Of a stretch of 40,972 nt of DNA, positions 29,435-37,994 are shown one piece after another. Origin of the DNA: Acidimicrobiaceae bacterium. Its GTDB lineage: Bacteria; Actinomycetota; Acidimicrobiia; Acidimicrobiales; Bog-793. Position 1 is the stretch's first letter. Every line of letters begins with the position of its first letter. The stretch covers positions 1-40,972 of the forward strand of contig DAHWHN010000055.1 in the NCBI GenBank assembly GCA_027335685.1, written 5' to 3'. Position numbers and translations under genes: made by a program. The notes beneath the pieces were generated by a model, which saw nothing but the letters and a program-made list of their open reading frames with translations, made no database searches and had not been told where the DNA came from.

Positions 29435-30184
29435 CTACGCGGTCCGCTTGATGTCGAGCCGGCCGCTCGGCGCCTTGCCGGCGACGCGCTCGATCCCCCA
29501 GACCGTCACGAGCCGGAGCGCTTCGGAGACCGTCCTGCCCGACATCTTCGACGTGCCCTCCCGCCGGTCGACGAAGCGGATCGGCACCTCGGCGATCACC
29601 GCGCCGGCACGCTTTGCCCGGTAGGTCATCTCGATCTGGAAGCCGTAGCCGTCGGCCCGCACGGCGTCGAGGTCGATCCGTCGCAGCACCGATGCCGCGT
29701 AGGCCCGGAAGCCGGCCGTCGAGTCCTTCACCTGGAGCGAGAGCAGCAGGTCCGCATAGAGGTTGCCGCCACGCGACAGCAGCCGGCGCGACGTCGTCCA
29801 GTCCGGGATCGACCCCCCGCGGACGTAGCGCGATCCGATCGACACCTCGTAGCCCTGCTCGAGCGGCGCGACGATGCGCGGCAGGTCGGCCGGATCGTGG
29901 GAGAAGTCGGAGTCCATCTCGACGAAGCCCTCGTAGCCGCGAGCAAGTCCCCACGCGAACCCCGCCCGGTAGGCGGGCCCGAGGCCGTCCTTCGACGAGC
30001 GCGAGAGCACCTCGATCTGGCCGAGCTCGTCTGCGACCTCGAACGCGAGCTTCGCCGTCCCGTCGGGCGAGGAGTCGTCGACGACGAGCACGTCCGCTGC
30101 GGGGAGGCTCTCGCGTACCTTCTGGAGGATCCGCGCGATCGTCGCGCTCTCGTTGTAGGTGGGGAGCACGACCAGGATGCGCAC
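29435..30184 (-). CDS. Polyprenol monophosphomannose synthase-like GT2 glycosyltransferase
   Basis: VVLPTYNESATIARIL, LVVDDSSPDGTAKLA, FVEMDSDFSHDPADLP, DSTAGFRAY, GYGFQIEMTYRAKR, FVDRREGTSKMS. Confidence 0.93.
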   Translation of the reverse strand: MRILVVLPTYNESATIARILQKVRESLPAADVLVVDDSSPDGTAKLAFEVADELGQIEVLSRSSKDGLGPAYRAGFAWGLARGYEGFVEMDSDFSHDPADLPRIVAPLEQGYEVSIGSRYVRGGSIPDWTTSRRLLSRGGNLYADLLLSLQVKDSTAGFRAYAASVLRRIDLDAVRADGYGFQIEMTYRAKRAGAVIAEVPIRFVDRREGTSKMSGRTVSEALRLVTVWGIERVAGKAPSGRLDIKRTA

Positions 30185-30190
30185 GGCGCG

Positions 30191-30196
30191 AACTTA
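30191..30196 (-). promoter_or_regulatory. -10 TAAGTT, 6 nt upstream of the GT2 GTG
   Basis: Reverse complement of aactta 30191-30196. Confidence 0.45.
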
Positions 30197-31351
30197 GCCG
30201 TCCGGGACGGTTGCCACCCGGGCGCGCCGACGGCGGTCGTCGAGAGCGGCACGAGCGACGACCTGCACCGCACCCGCGCCGGGCACGGCGAGCAGCGCAC
30301 CGCACAGACCCCCGAACGTCGACCCGACGACGGCGCCGATCTCGGCGCCCACGAGCACGGCGAGGAGGACGAGGAGCGGGTTCAAGCGCACCGTCCGGCT
30401 CATGACGACCGGGTAGAGGAGGTGGTTCTCGATCTGCTGGTAGACGAGGAAGACGACGATCGTGACGACGCCGGCGAGCACGGAGTGCAAGAAGGCGACG
30501 CCGACGGCCGGCACACCCGCGAGCAGGCCGCCGATCATCGGGAGAAAGTCCACGAGGCCGACCCAGATCGCGAGGACGCCTGCGAAGGGCACGCCTGTCG
30601 CCTGGAGCGCGACGTAGACGACGAGGCCGGCGATGACCGAGGTCGCGAGGTTGCCGAGCATGAAGCCCGTGACCTGCCGGATCATGTCGTGCACGACGCG
30701 CCGGGCGAGCTCCTCCCGCTCCGGACGTAGCGAGCCGAGGATCCCGGACGCGAGGCGCGGCGCCTCGAGCAACAGAAAGAAGCTCACCACGATGATCGTC
30801 GCGGCGCTCACGACGCCGCTCACGACCGTCCGCCCGACGGACAGGGCGGGTTTGCCGAGCCTCGAGATGAGGCTCTCGAGCTCCGGCGCATGGGTCTTGA
30901 CGAAGCTGAGGAGGTGGAGCCGCGTGACGAGCCGGCCGAGTAGCCCCTTGCCGCGCTGTGCCTGGTGGACCAGTCCCGGAAGCTCCCGGGCGAACGTCGT
31001 CGCGGAGCCGATGATCGGGTGGAGGAACAGGTACACGAGCGCGCCGGTGGCGACGAGCCCGACGAGGTAGACGGCGCCGACCGCGCTCCCGCGCGAGATC
31101 CTGCCCCGGGTGAGCAGCCGGACGACGGGATCGAGCAGGGCGGCGACGAAGATCGCGACGAGCAGCAGCAGCACGAGCGCCCGGAGCCGCCAGACCAAGG
31201 TGGCGACCGCGACCGTCGCGAGGGCGACGAGGGCGACGCGCAGCGCCGAGCGCAGGACGACCCGCTCGATCGCGCGAGCCGCGTCGGGCTGCTCCTCGGG
31301 TGCCCACCACGGCCTGCGGCCAGGCGCCGGATCGGGATCGCTCACCGCCAC
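30194..31351 (-). CDS. AI-2E/PerM family transporter-like membrane protein
   Basis: Multi-TM; VDFLPMIGGLLAGVPAVGVAFL, VYQQIENHLLYPVVMSRTVRLNPLLVLLAVLVGAEIGAVVG signature. Confidence 0.9.
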   Translation of the reverse strand: MAVSDPDPAPGRRPWWAPEEQPDAARAIERVVLRSALRVALVALATVAVATLVWRLRALVLLLLVAIFVAALLDPVVRLLTRGRISRGSAVGAVYLVGLVATGALVYLFLHPIIGSATTFARELPGLVHQAQRGKGLLGRLVTRLHLLSFVKTHAPELESLISRLGKPALSVGRTVVSGVVSAATIIVVSFFLLLEAPRLASGILGSLRPEREELARRVVHDMIRQVTGFMLGNLATSVIAGLVVYVALQATGVPFAGVLAIWVGLVDFLPMIGGLLAGVPAVGVAFLHSVLAGVVTIVVFLVYQQIENHLLYPVVMSRTVRLNPLLVLLAVLVGAEIGAVVGSTFGGLCGALLAVPGAGAVQVVARAALDDRRRRARVATVPDG

Positions 31352-31438
31352 AGTCAAGCCGACCGCACGCCCGGCGTCGCACACGGACCCACCAGGGACC
31401 GGGCACCCGGGCACCCGCGGCCGTGCAAGCATGGAGCA

Positions 31439-32710
31439 ATGCGCCGGCCCGGTACGCGCGACACGGTGCGCGCGAGCCCGGAGCCCGCCCCGGCGGACGC
31501 GCCGGCGGGCTCGGGGGACCGACCGGCACGTCGGCGGTGGCGCTCGTTCGTCCCCGCCCCGCTCCGGCACAGCGCGGTCATCTTCCTGCTCCTGCTGCTG
31601 CTCGAGTACGTCGTCGCACCCGAGCTCGTCGGCGCGAGCCGGCACCTCTACCTCCTCACGCACATCCGCATCGGCTGGGTCGTCGCCGGCTTCGTGTTCG
31701 AGGCCGCCTCGCTCGCCGCCTACGCGCTGCTCTCCCGCTCGCTGCTGCCGGGCACACGCCCGAGCTACTCGACGATCCTGCGCATCGACCTCTCGGGGCT
31801 CGCGATCTCCCACGTCCTGCCCGGAGGCAGCGCCGGCAGCGCCGGCCTCGGCTACCGGCTGCTCACGCGCAACGGCGTCAACGGCGCGGACGCGGCCTTC
31901 GCGATGGCGACCCAGGGGATCGGCTCCGCCGTCGTGCTCAACGCGCTGTTGTGGTGCTCGCTCGTCATCTCGATCCCGATCGCCGGATTCCACCCGATCT
32001 ACGTCGTCGTCGCGCTCGTCGGCATGCTCGTGCTGCTCGTGGTCGGAGCCCTCGTCTACTCCCTCACCCACGGCGAGCAGGGTGCGATCCGCTTCGCGCG
32101 CGGCCTCGGGCGCCGGATCCCCCGGCTCGACCCCGACCGCGTCGAGGTGCTGGTCCGTGAGCTCGGGCGGTCGCTGCGCGACCTCGCCGCCGACCGCAAC
32201 CTGCTCCGCCGGGCCCTGCGCTGGGCGGCGCTCAACTGGCTGCTCGACGCAGCGTCGCTCTGGGCCTTCGTCGCCGCGTTCGGCATCTACGTCGACCCCT
32301 TCGAGCTCTTCGCCGCCTACGGCATCGCGAACGTCCTCGCGGTGATCCCCGTGACGCCCGGTGGCCTCGGCCTGATCGACGCCGCAGCGCCCGCACTGCT
32401 CGTCAGCTTCGGCGTGACGCGCAGCCCGGCCACCCTCGCCGTGCTCGCCTGGCGGCTCGTCAACTTCTGGATCCCGATCCCGATCGGCGCGGCCGCCTAC
32501 GTCAGCCTGCGCGTCCCGCGCGGCTCGAGCCTCGGCGCGCGTAGCCGCGCGCTACGCAACATGGCGACTGAGGCGACCCCGGCCGACCCGACGGTCCCCG
32601 TCCCGGTCACCCCGCCGCCGTCCGCGGGTCCCCGGCAGGCCGGCACCGCTCCCGGCGCGGTTCCGGTGGCTCAGGACAGACCGGCTCCGCCACCGCGCCC
32701 CGGGTCGTAG
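31439..32710 (+). CDS. Lysylphosphatidylglycerol synthase TM (flippase)-domain / YbhN-family membrane protein
   Basis: ISHVLPGGSAGSAGLGYRLLTRNGV, ANVLAVIPVTPGGLGLIDAAAPALLVSFGV. Confidence 0.85.
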   Translation: MRRPGTRDTVRASPEPAPADAPAGSGDRPARRRWRSFVPAPLRHSAVIFLLLLLLEYVVAPELVGASRHLYLLTHIRIGWVVAGFVFEAASLAAYALLSRSLLPGTRPSYSTILRIDLSGLAISHVLPGGSAGSAGLGYRLLTRNGVNGADAAFAMATQGIGSAVVLNALLWCSLVISIPIAGFHPIYVVVALVGMLVLLVVGALVYSLTHGEQGAIRFARGLGRRIPRLDPDRVEVLVRELGRSLRDLAADRNLLRRALRWAALNWLLDAASLWAFVAAFGIYVDPFELFAAYGIANVLAVIPVTPGGLGLIDAAAPALLVSFGVTRSPATLAVLAWRLVNFWIPIPIGAAAYVSLRVPRGSSLGARSRALRNMATEATPADPTVPVPVTPPPSAGPRQAGTAPGAVPVAQDRPAPPPRPGS

Positions 32711-34311
32711 GGCACGCGCCCCAGTCGGACGAGGCGCAGGTCGAGGCGGCAGTCGAAGACCTTCTCGAACAGCTCCTGCTTGCGACGGACGGTCCACAGC
32801 TCGAGCTCGGCGTCGCCGTGGCCCTCGACGACGAGGTCGAGCCGACGCGGACCCGGCTCGCAGTCCCGGCCCGGCCCGGCACCCTCGGTCCCGACGCGAA
32901 CCATCGGGTGGCCCTCGACCCGGGCGTGCTCGACGAGCGACGCGTGCGTCGCGTCGAGCGCGTCGGCCACCCGCAGCAACGCGACGAGGGTCGTGACCTC
33001 GGCGCGATCGGCGTCGTCGAGCGTCCCGAACGGCTCGAAGCTCGCCTTCGGCGTCCCCCGGACGTGGTAGCGGCCGAGCGCGGCGAGCTTGTGGACCTCG
33101 GCGGGCGAGAACCCGCGCAGCCCGCCGTTCTCGATCAGGTACGCGGTGTGCCGGTCGTGGTCGGTCTTGCTCACGTGCTCGCCGATGTCGTGGACGAGGC
33201 CGCCGAGCTCGAGGAGCTCCCGGCTGTCGGGCCCGAGGTCGTGGAGGTCGACGGTCGCGTCGAAGAGCTCGACTGCGAGCTTGGCGACCTGGTGCGCGTG
33301 GCGCTGGCGCCAGCTCGACCGCCGACAGAGCGCGAGAACCGACGACCGACGCATCGCCCGCGGGTCGCCCGCGAGCTCGGCGCGCTCGTGCATCCCGATC
33401 GCGTCGAGCACGATGCCCTCGCGCAGCGCCCACTCGCTGACGGTGAGCGAGTCGAGACCCGTCGCCGCCATGAGCTCTTCGAGCACGACGATGCCCGCGG
33501 GGAGCAGCTCGGCGCGCCGGCTGTCGCAGCCGGGCATGCGGGCACGCTCGGCCGAGGTCGCCGAAAAGACGCGGCGCGCAACCGACGCGATCTCCTCGGC
33601 CGTCACGGTCAGCTGGTTGAGCGTGGACGGCAGGGGGCCGCCGCGTGCCATCAGCGCGATCCGAGCGATCGAGGTGAGCGTCCCGCTCGACCCGACGAGC
33701 ATCTGCGGCTTGGCGGACAGCACCTCGTCCATCACGCCGGCGAGCTCGGCGGCGACGCGCGCGCGCAGGCGAGCCCGGTCGTCGGCCGCCGGCGGGTCGG
33801 CGGGCGCGACCTCGGCAGTCAGCCGACCGACGCCGAGGCGAAGGCTCGTCGCGAAGACGAGACCGGACCGATCGCCCACGGCGAGCTCGAGGCTCCCCCC
33901 GCCGAGGTCCGCGACGAGGGCCGGCCCGGGGTCGATCAGCACGCTGGAGCGCACGGCCGTGAAGATGAGCTCGGCCTCACGCAGGCCGTCGACCACCTCG
34001 ATCTCGACGCCGGTCTCGTCCCGCACACGGTCGACGAGGGCGACGCCGTCGGTGGCCTCGCGCAGCGCTGCCGTGCCGAGCGCCACGATCTCGTCCGCGT
34101 GCTGGGCCTCCGCGACCGACCGGAACCGCCGCACGACCTCGACCGCTCGCGCCGTCGCCTCCTCGCCGATCGCTCCGGTCCGGGCGACGAGGTCGCCGAG
34201 GCGGAGCATCTCGCGCTCGCGCGCGAGCGGCACGAAGCTCCCGTCGAGGCGCGCCTCGACGACGAGGAGGTGGAACGAGTTGCTGCCGAGGTCGAGCGCC
34301 GCGATCCGCAC
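32671..34311 (-). CDS. ppx: Exopolyphosphatase / GppA family with C-terminal HD domain
   Basis: AALDLGSNSFHLLVVEA, LVADLGGGSLELAVGD, SEWALREGIVLDAIG; HD motif GLVHDIGEHVSKTDHDRHTAYLIENGGLRGFS. Confidence 0.94.
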   Translation of the reverse strand: MRIAALDLGSNSFHLLVVEARLDGSFVPLAREREMLRLGDLVARTGAIGEEATARAVEVVRRFRSVAEAQHADEIVALGTAALREATDGVALVDRVRDETGVEIEVVDGLREAELIFTAVRSSVLIDPGPALVADLGGGSLELAVGDRSGLVFATSLRLGVGRLTAEVAPADPPAADDRARLRARVAAELAGVMDEVLSAKPQMLVGSSGTLTSIARIALMARGGPLPSTLNQLTVTAEEIASVARRVFSATSAERARMPGCDSRRAELLPAGIVVLEELMAATGLDSLTVSEWALREGIVLDAIGMHERAELAGDPRAMRRSSVLALCRRSSWRQRHAHQVAKLAVELFDATVDLHDLGPDSRELLELGGLVHDIGEHVSKTDHDRHTAYLIENGGLRGFSPAEVHKLAALGRYHVRGTPKASFEPFGTLDDADRAEVTTLVALLRVADALDATHASLVEHARVEGHPMVRVGTEGAGPGRDCEPGPRRLDLVVEGHGDAELELWTVRRKQELFEKVFDCRLDLRLVRLGRVPYDPGRGGGAGLS

Positions 34312-34325
34312 CGTGTTGCGGCCCG

Positions 34326-36542
34326 CTAGCCGGCGATCTCGGAGGCGCGGCGACGGCGCGACCGCTCGAGCGCGAGCTCCCCGAGCAGGCGCTGCGCGTC
34401 GATGCCGCGCCGCGTCGGCACGCGCCGCCACGCTCCGCTCGCGTCGAGGGACCACGCGTGGGTGTCGTCGGCGAGCACCAGCTCGAGCGCCTCCTCGAGG
34501 CGCGCACACAGCTCGACGTCGCGGACCGGCACGATCGCCTCGATCCTGCGGTCGAGATTGCGCTCCATGAGGTCGGCCGAGCCGATGAAGTAGCGCGCCG
34601 GGCGCGCGCCGGGCGCGCTCTCGGGCCGGTCGATCCCCGGCGCGCTCGCCGCGAGCGCGCGGACCTGCTGGGTCGGGGCGCCGAAGCGGAAGATGCGCGA
34701 GTGCTCGAGGAAGCGACCGACGATCGAGCGGACGGAGATGCGCTCGGACAGCCCCGCGACGCCGGGTCGGAGCGCGCAGACGCTCCGGACGACGAGGTCG
34801 ACGCGCGCTCCGGCGGTCGAAGCGCGGTAGAGCGCGTCGACGACCTCCGGGTCCGTGAGACCGTTCACCTTGATCGTGATCCAGCCGTCGACGCCCGCCG
34901 CCTGCTCCGCGGCGATCTGCTCGAGCACCCACGGCCGGAACCGCTCCGGCGCGAGCACGAGCGAGCGCGTCCGCGCGGGTCGCGAGAAGCCGGTGAGGTG
35001 GTTGAACAGGTCCGTGAGGTCGGCTCCGAGATCGGGGTCGCAGGACAGCACCCCGACGTCTTCGTAGACACGGGCGGTGCCGGAGTTGTAGTTGCCGGTC
35101 CCGATGTGGCAGTAGCGGCGGATGCCGTCCGGCTCGCGCCGGACGACGAGGGCCGTCTTCGAGTGGGTCTTCAGCCCGACGACGCCGTAGACGACGTGGA
35201 CGCCCGCCTGCTCGAGCTGGCGAGCCCAGACGATGTTGCGCTGCTCGTCGAAGCGCGCGGTGAGCTCGACGAGCGCGGCCACCTGCTTGCCCGCCTCGGC
35301 CGCGCGCGCGAGCGCAGCGACAAAGGGCGCGTCGCCGGAGGTGCGGTAGAGGGTCTGCTTGATCGCGAGCACGTCGGGATCGGCGGCCGCCTGGGAGATG
35401 AAGGCCTCCACCGAGCTCGCGAAGGAGTCGTAGGGATGCTGGACGAGCACGTCGCGCTCGCGGACGACCGCGAACAGGTCGACGGCTTCGTCGCCGACCG
35501 GCGCGAGGCGCGGCTGGGTGGTCGGCGTCCACGCCGGCTCGTGAAGATCCGGCCGGTCGAGGTCCGCGATGGCCCAGAGCTGGCCGAGGTCGAGCGGACC
35601 GGCCGTCGGGTAGACGTCGTCGGGCGCGAGCTCGAGCTCCCGCTCGAGGATCCCGAGCACCTCGCGGCCCGCCGACTCGTCCACCTCGAGGCGGACGGCC
35701 CGGCCGAAGCGCCGGCGGCGGAGCTCGACCTCGACGGCCTCGAGAAGGTCGTCCGCCTCGCCGTCGTCGAGGTCGAGGTCCGCGTTGCGCGTCACGCGGA
35801 ACGTGTGCCACGCACCGATCTGCATCGCCGGGAACAGCTGGTCGAGGTGCGCGGCGATGACCTGCTCGAGCAGGACGAAGCGGACGGCGTCGCCGAGCGG
35901 CACGAAGCGCGGCAAGAGCGGCGGCACCTTGACCCGCGCGAAGCGCTGCTCGCCCGACACGGGATCGGCGACCAGGACCGCGAGATTGAGCGACAGGTTC
36001 GATATGTACGGGAACGGGTGGCCGGGGTCGACGGCGAGGGGCGTGAGCACCGGGAAGATCTCGCTGTCGAAGATGGCTCGCAGCTCGTCGCGCGCGACCC
36101 CGTCGAGATCGGCGTAGTCGACGACACAGATCCCCGCGTCGGACAGCCCCGGGACGAGCTCGTCGACGACGATGCCCGACGCCCGGGCGACGAGGTCGGT
36201 CGCGCGGGCCCGGACGGCGCGCAGCTGCTCGCTCACCGTCCTGCCGTCGGGCGAGCGGGTCCGGAGCCCGGCAGCGTGCTGGTCCTTCAGGCCGGCGACG
36301 CGGACCTGGAAGAACTCGTCCATCCCCGTCGAGAAGATCGCGAGGAACTTCGCACGCTCGAGCAGCGGGGTGGACGGGTCGTGCGCGAGGTCGAGGACGC
36401 GATCCGCGAAGTCGAGCCAGGACAGCTCCCGGTTGACGAACCTCTCCGGTCCGATCTCGGACGGTTCGACCGGTCCGCCGGCACCACCGGCGGCTTCGTG
36501 CACGCGCACGCCGGGCGTGCCTGCGAGGACGTCACCGGTCAT
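34326..36542 (-). CDS. ppk: Polyphosphate kinase 1
   Basis: RFVNRELSWLDFADRVL, HPYDSFASSVEAFI, AIKQTLYRTSGDAPFV, RYCHIGTGNYNSGTARVYEDVGVLSCDPDLGADL. Confidence 0.98.
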   Translation of the reverse strand: MTGDVLAGTPGVRVHEAAGGAGGPVEPSEIGPERFVNRELSWLDFADRVLDLAHDPSTPLLERAKFLAIFSTGMDEFFQVRVAGLKDQHAAGLRTRSPDGRTVSEQLRAVRARATDLVARASGIVVDELVPGLSDAGICVVDYADLDGVARDELRAIFDSEIFPVLTPLAVDPGHPFPYISNLSLNLAVLVADPVSGEQRFARVKVPPLLPRFVPLGDAVRFVLLEQVIAAHLDQLFPAMQIGAWHTFRVTRNADLDLDDGEADDLLEAVEVELRRRRFGRAVRLEVDESAGREVLGILERELELAPDDVYPTAGPLDLGQLWAIADLDRPDLHEPAWTPTTQPRLAPVGDEAVDLFAVVRERDVLVQHPYDSFASSVEAFISQAAADPDVLAIKQTLYRTSGDAPFVAALARAAEAGKQVAALVELTARFDEQRNIVWARQLEQAGVHVVYGVVGLKTHSKTALVVRREPDGIRRYCHIGTGNYNSGTARVYEDVGVLSCDPDLGADLTDLFNHLTGFSRPARTRSLVLAPERFRPWVLEQIAAEQAAGVDGWITIKVNGLTDPEVVDALYRASTAGARVDLVVRSVCALRPGVAGLSERISVRSIVGRFLEHSRIFRFGAPTQQVRALAASAPGIDRPESAPGARPARYFIGSADLMERNLDRRIEAIVPVRDVELCARLEEALELVLADDTHAWSLDASGAWRRVPTRRGIDAQRLLGELALERSRRRRASEIAG

Positions 36543-36550
36543 GCCGCGTC

Positions 36551-36556
36551 AGGCTA
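36551..36556 (-). promoter_or_regulatory. -10 TAGCCT, 8 nt upstream of the ppk ATG
   Basis: Reverse complement of aggcta 36551-36556. Confidence 0.45.
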
Positions 36557-36563
36557 GCTGTCT

Positions 36564-36579
36564 GCCGGCACGTGCCGGC
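36564..36579. promoter_or_regulatory. Perfect 16-bp palindrome GCCGGCACGTGCCGGC between divergent ppk and ftsW promoters (candidate operator)
   Basis: Direct read; it overlaps where both -35 boxes should lie. Confidence 0.55.
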
Positions 36580-36592
36580 GGAGCGCGGCCGC

Positions 36593-36598
36593 TAGCCT
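36593..36598 (+). promoter_or_regulatory. -10 TAGCCT, 7 nt upstream of the ftsW/rodA-family GTG
   Basis: tagcct 36593-36598; GTG at 36606. Confidence 0.5.
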
Positions 36599-36605
36599 GG
36601 CGCCC

Positions 36606-37994
36606 GTGACGGTGGCCGCGGACGCGCGACGGCTCCCGCGGCGGTGGCACGTGGTCGGGCTCCCGAGCCGGTGGGCACGGGCCCGGCGCCGCAGCGAGCT
36701 CGGCCTGCTCGTCGTCGGAGCGGTGGCCGTGCTGTTCGCCGCGCTCCTCGTCTCGCTCGCGACGAGCGACGCCCTGCCCCGACGGTCCGTGCTGATCGTC
36801 GGGGCGATGGCCGGCATCGGGCTGTTCGTCCAGGTCGTCAACCGTCGCTACGCCCCCGACGGCGACCCGATCCTCATGCCCGTCGCCCTCGTGCTGAACG
36901 GCATCGGCTACGTGATGATCGTCGCCCTCGACCCCGCAGAGGCCGGCCAGCAGTTCGCGTGGGTCGTCATCGGCCTGGTCGCCTACGCGGTCGTCCTCGC
37001 TGCCGTCAAGCACTCGCGCGACCTCGAGCGCTACCGGTACCTGCTGCTCGCTGTCGCGCTCGCGCTGCTCGTCGCCCCCCTGCTCCCGGTGATCGGGCGC
37101 AGCCCTGCGAACCAGAACGCCTACGGCGCGAAGCTCTGGGTCTCGTTCCACTCCCTGTCGTTCCAGCCCGTCGAGGTCGGCAAGCTCCTGCTCGTCATCT
37201 TCTTCGCGTCCTACTTCGTCGAAAAGCGCGAGCTGCTCACGATCCCGACTCGGCGTGTCGGGGACCACCTGCTCCCGGACCTGCGAGCGTTCGGGCCTGT
37301 CGCGGTTGCCTGGGTCTTCTCCCTCGTCATCATCCTCGCCGAGCACGACATCGGCTTCTCGCTCCTGCTCTTCGTCGTCTTCCTCTCGCTGCTCTGGGTG
37401 ACGACCGGCAGGTGGACCTACGTCGTGATCGGCCTCGTCATGTTCGGCGCGGGAGCGTTCCTCGCGTCGCACCTCCTCGGCCAGGTCAGCGAGCGGATCA
37501 GCGTATGGCTCGACCCGTGGGCCTCCCCGACCGCGGCCGGCTACCAACCGATCCAGGGCGAGCTCGCCTTCGGGCGCGGCGGGCTGTTCGGCTCGGGGAT
37601 CGGCCTCGGGCTCGTCCAGATCAACAACGCCACCGAGACCGTGCTGCCCGTCGCGACGAGCGACTACATCTTCGCGGCGATCGGCGAGGAGCTCGGGCTG
37701 GCCGGCACGGTGGCGGTCCTCGTCGGCTATGTCCTGCTCGTCGGGGCAGGGCTGCGCGCCGCGCTCGGCGCCCGGTCGGAGTTCGCGAAGCTCGCCGCAG
37801 TCGGCCTGACGGTCACGCTCGGCTTCCAGGCCTTCGTCATCATGGGCGGCGTGACGCGCCTCATGCCCGACACGGGGATGACGCTGCCCTTCGTCTCCTA
37901 CGGAGGTTCGTCGCTCGTCGCGAACTACATCCTGCTCGCTCTCGTCATGCGCATCTCGAACGAGGGCAACCGGGCGACGCTGGCCGAGCCCTAG
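36606..37994 (+). CDS. SEDS-family peptidoglycan polymerase (FtsW/RodA-type)
   Basis: SFQPVEVGKLLLVIFFASYFVEKRELL, DIGFSLLLFVVFLSLLWVTTGR, GLFGSGIGLGL, ATSDYIFAAIGEELGL, TGMTLPFVSYGGSSLVANYI. Confidence 0.92.
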   Translation: MTVAADARRLPRRWHVVGLPSRWARARRRSELGLLVVGAVAVLFAALLVSLATSDALPRRSVLIVGAMAGIGLFVQVVNRRYAPDGDPILMPVALVLNGIGYVMIVALDPAEAGQQFAWVVIGLVAYAVVLAAVKHSRDLERYRYLLLAVALALLVAPLLPVIGRSPANQNAYGAKLWVSFHSLSFQPVEVGKLLLVIFFASYFVEKRELLTIPTRRVGDHLLPDLRAFGPVAVAWVFSLVIILAEHDIGFSLLLFVVFLSLLWVTTGRWTYVVIGLVMFGAGAFLASHLLGQVSERISVWLDPWASPTAAGYQPIQGELAFGRGGLFGSGIGLGLVQINNATETVLPVATSDYIFAAIGEELGLAGTVAVLVGYVLLVGAGLRAALGARSEFAKLAAVGLTVTLGFQAFVIMGGVTRLMPDTGMTLPFVSYGGSSLVANYILLALVMRISNEGNRATLAEP

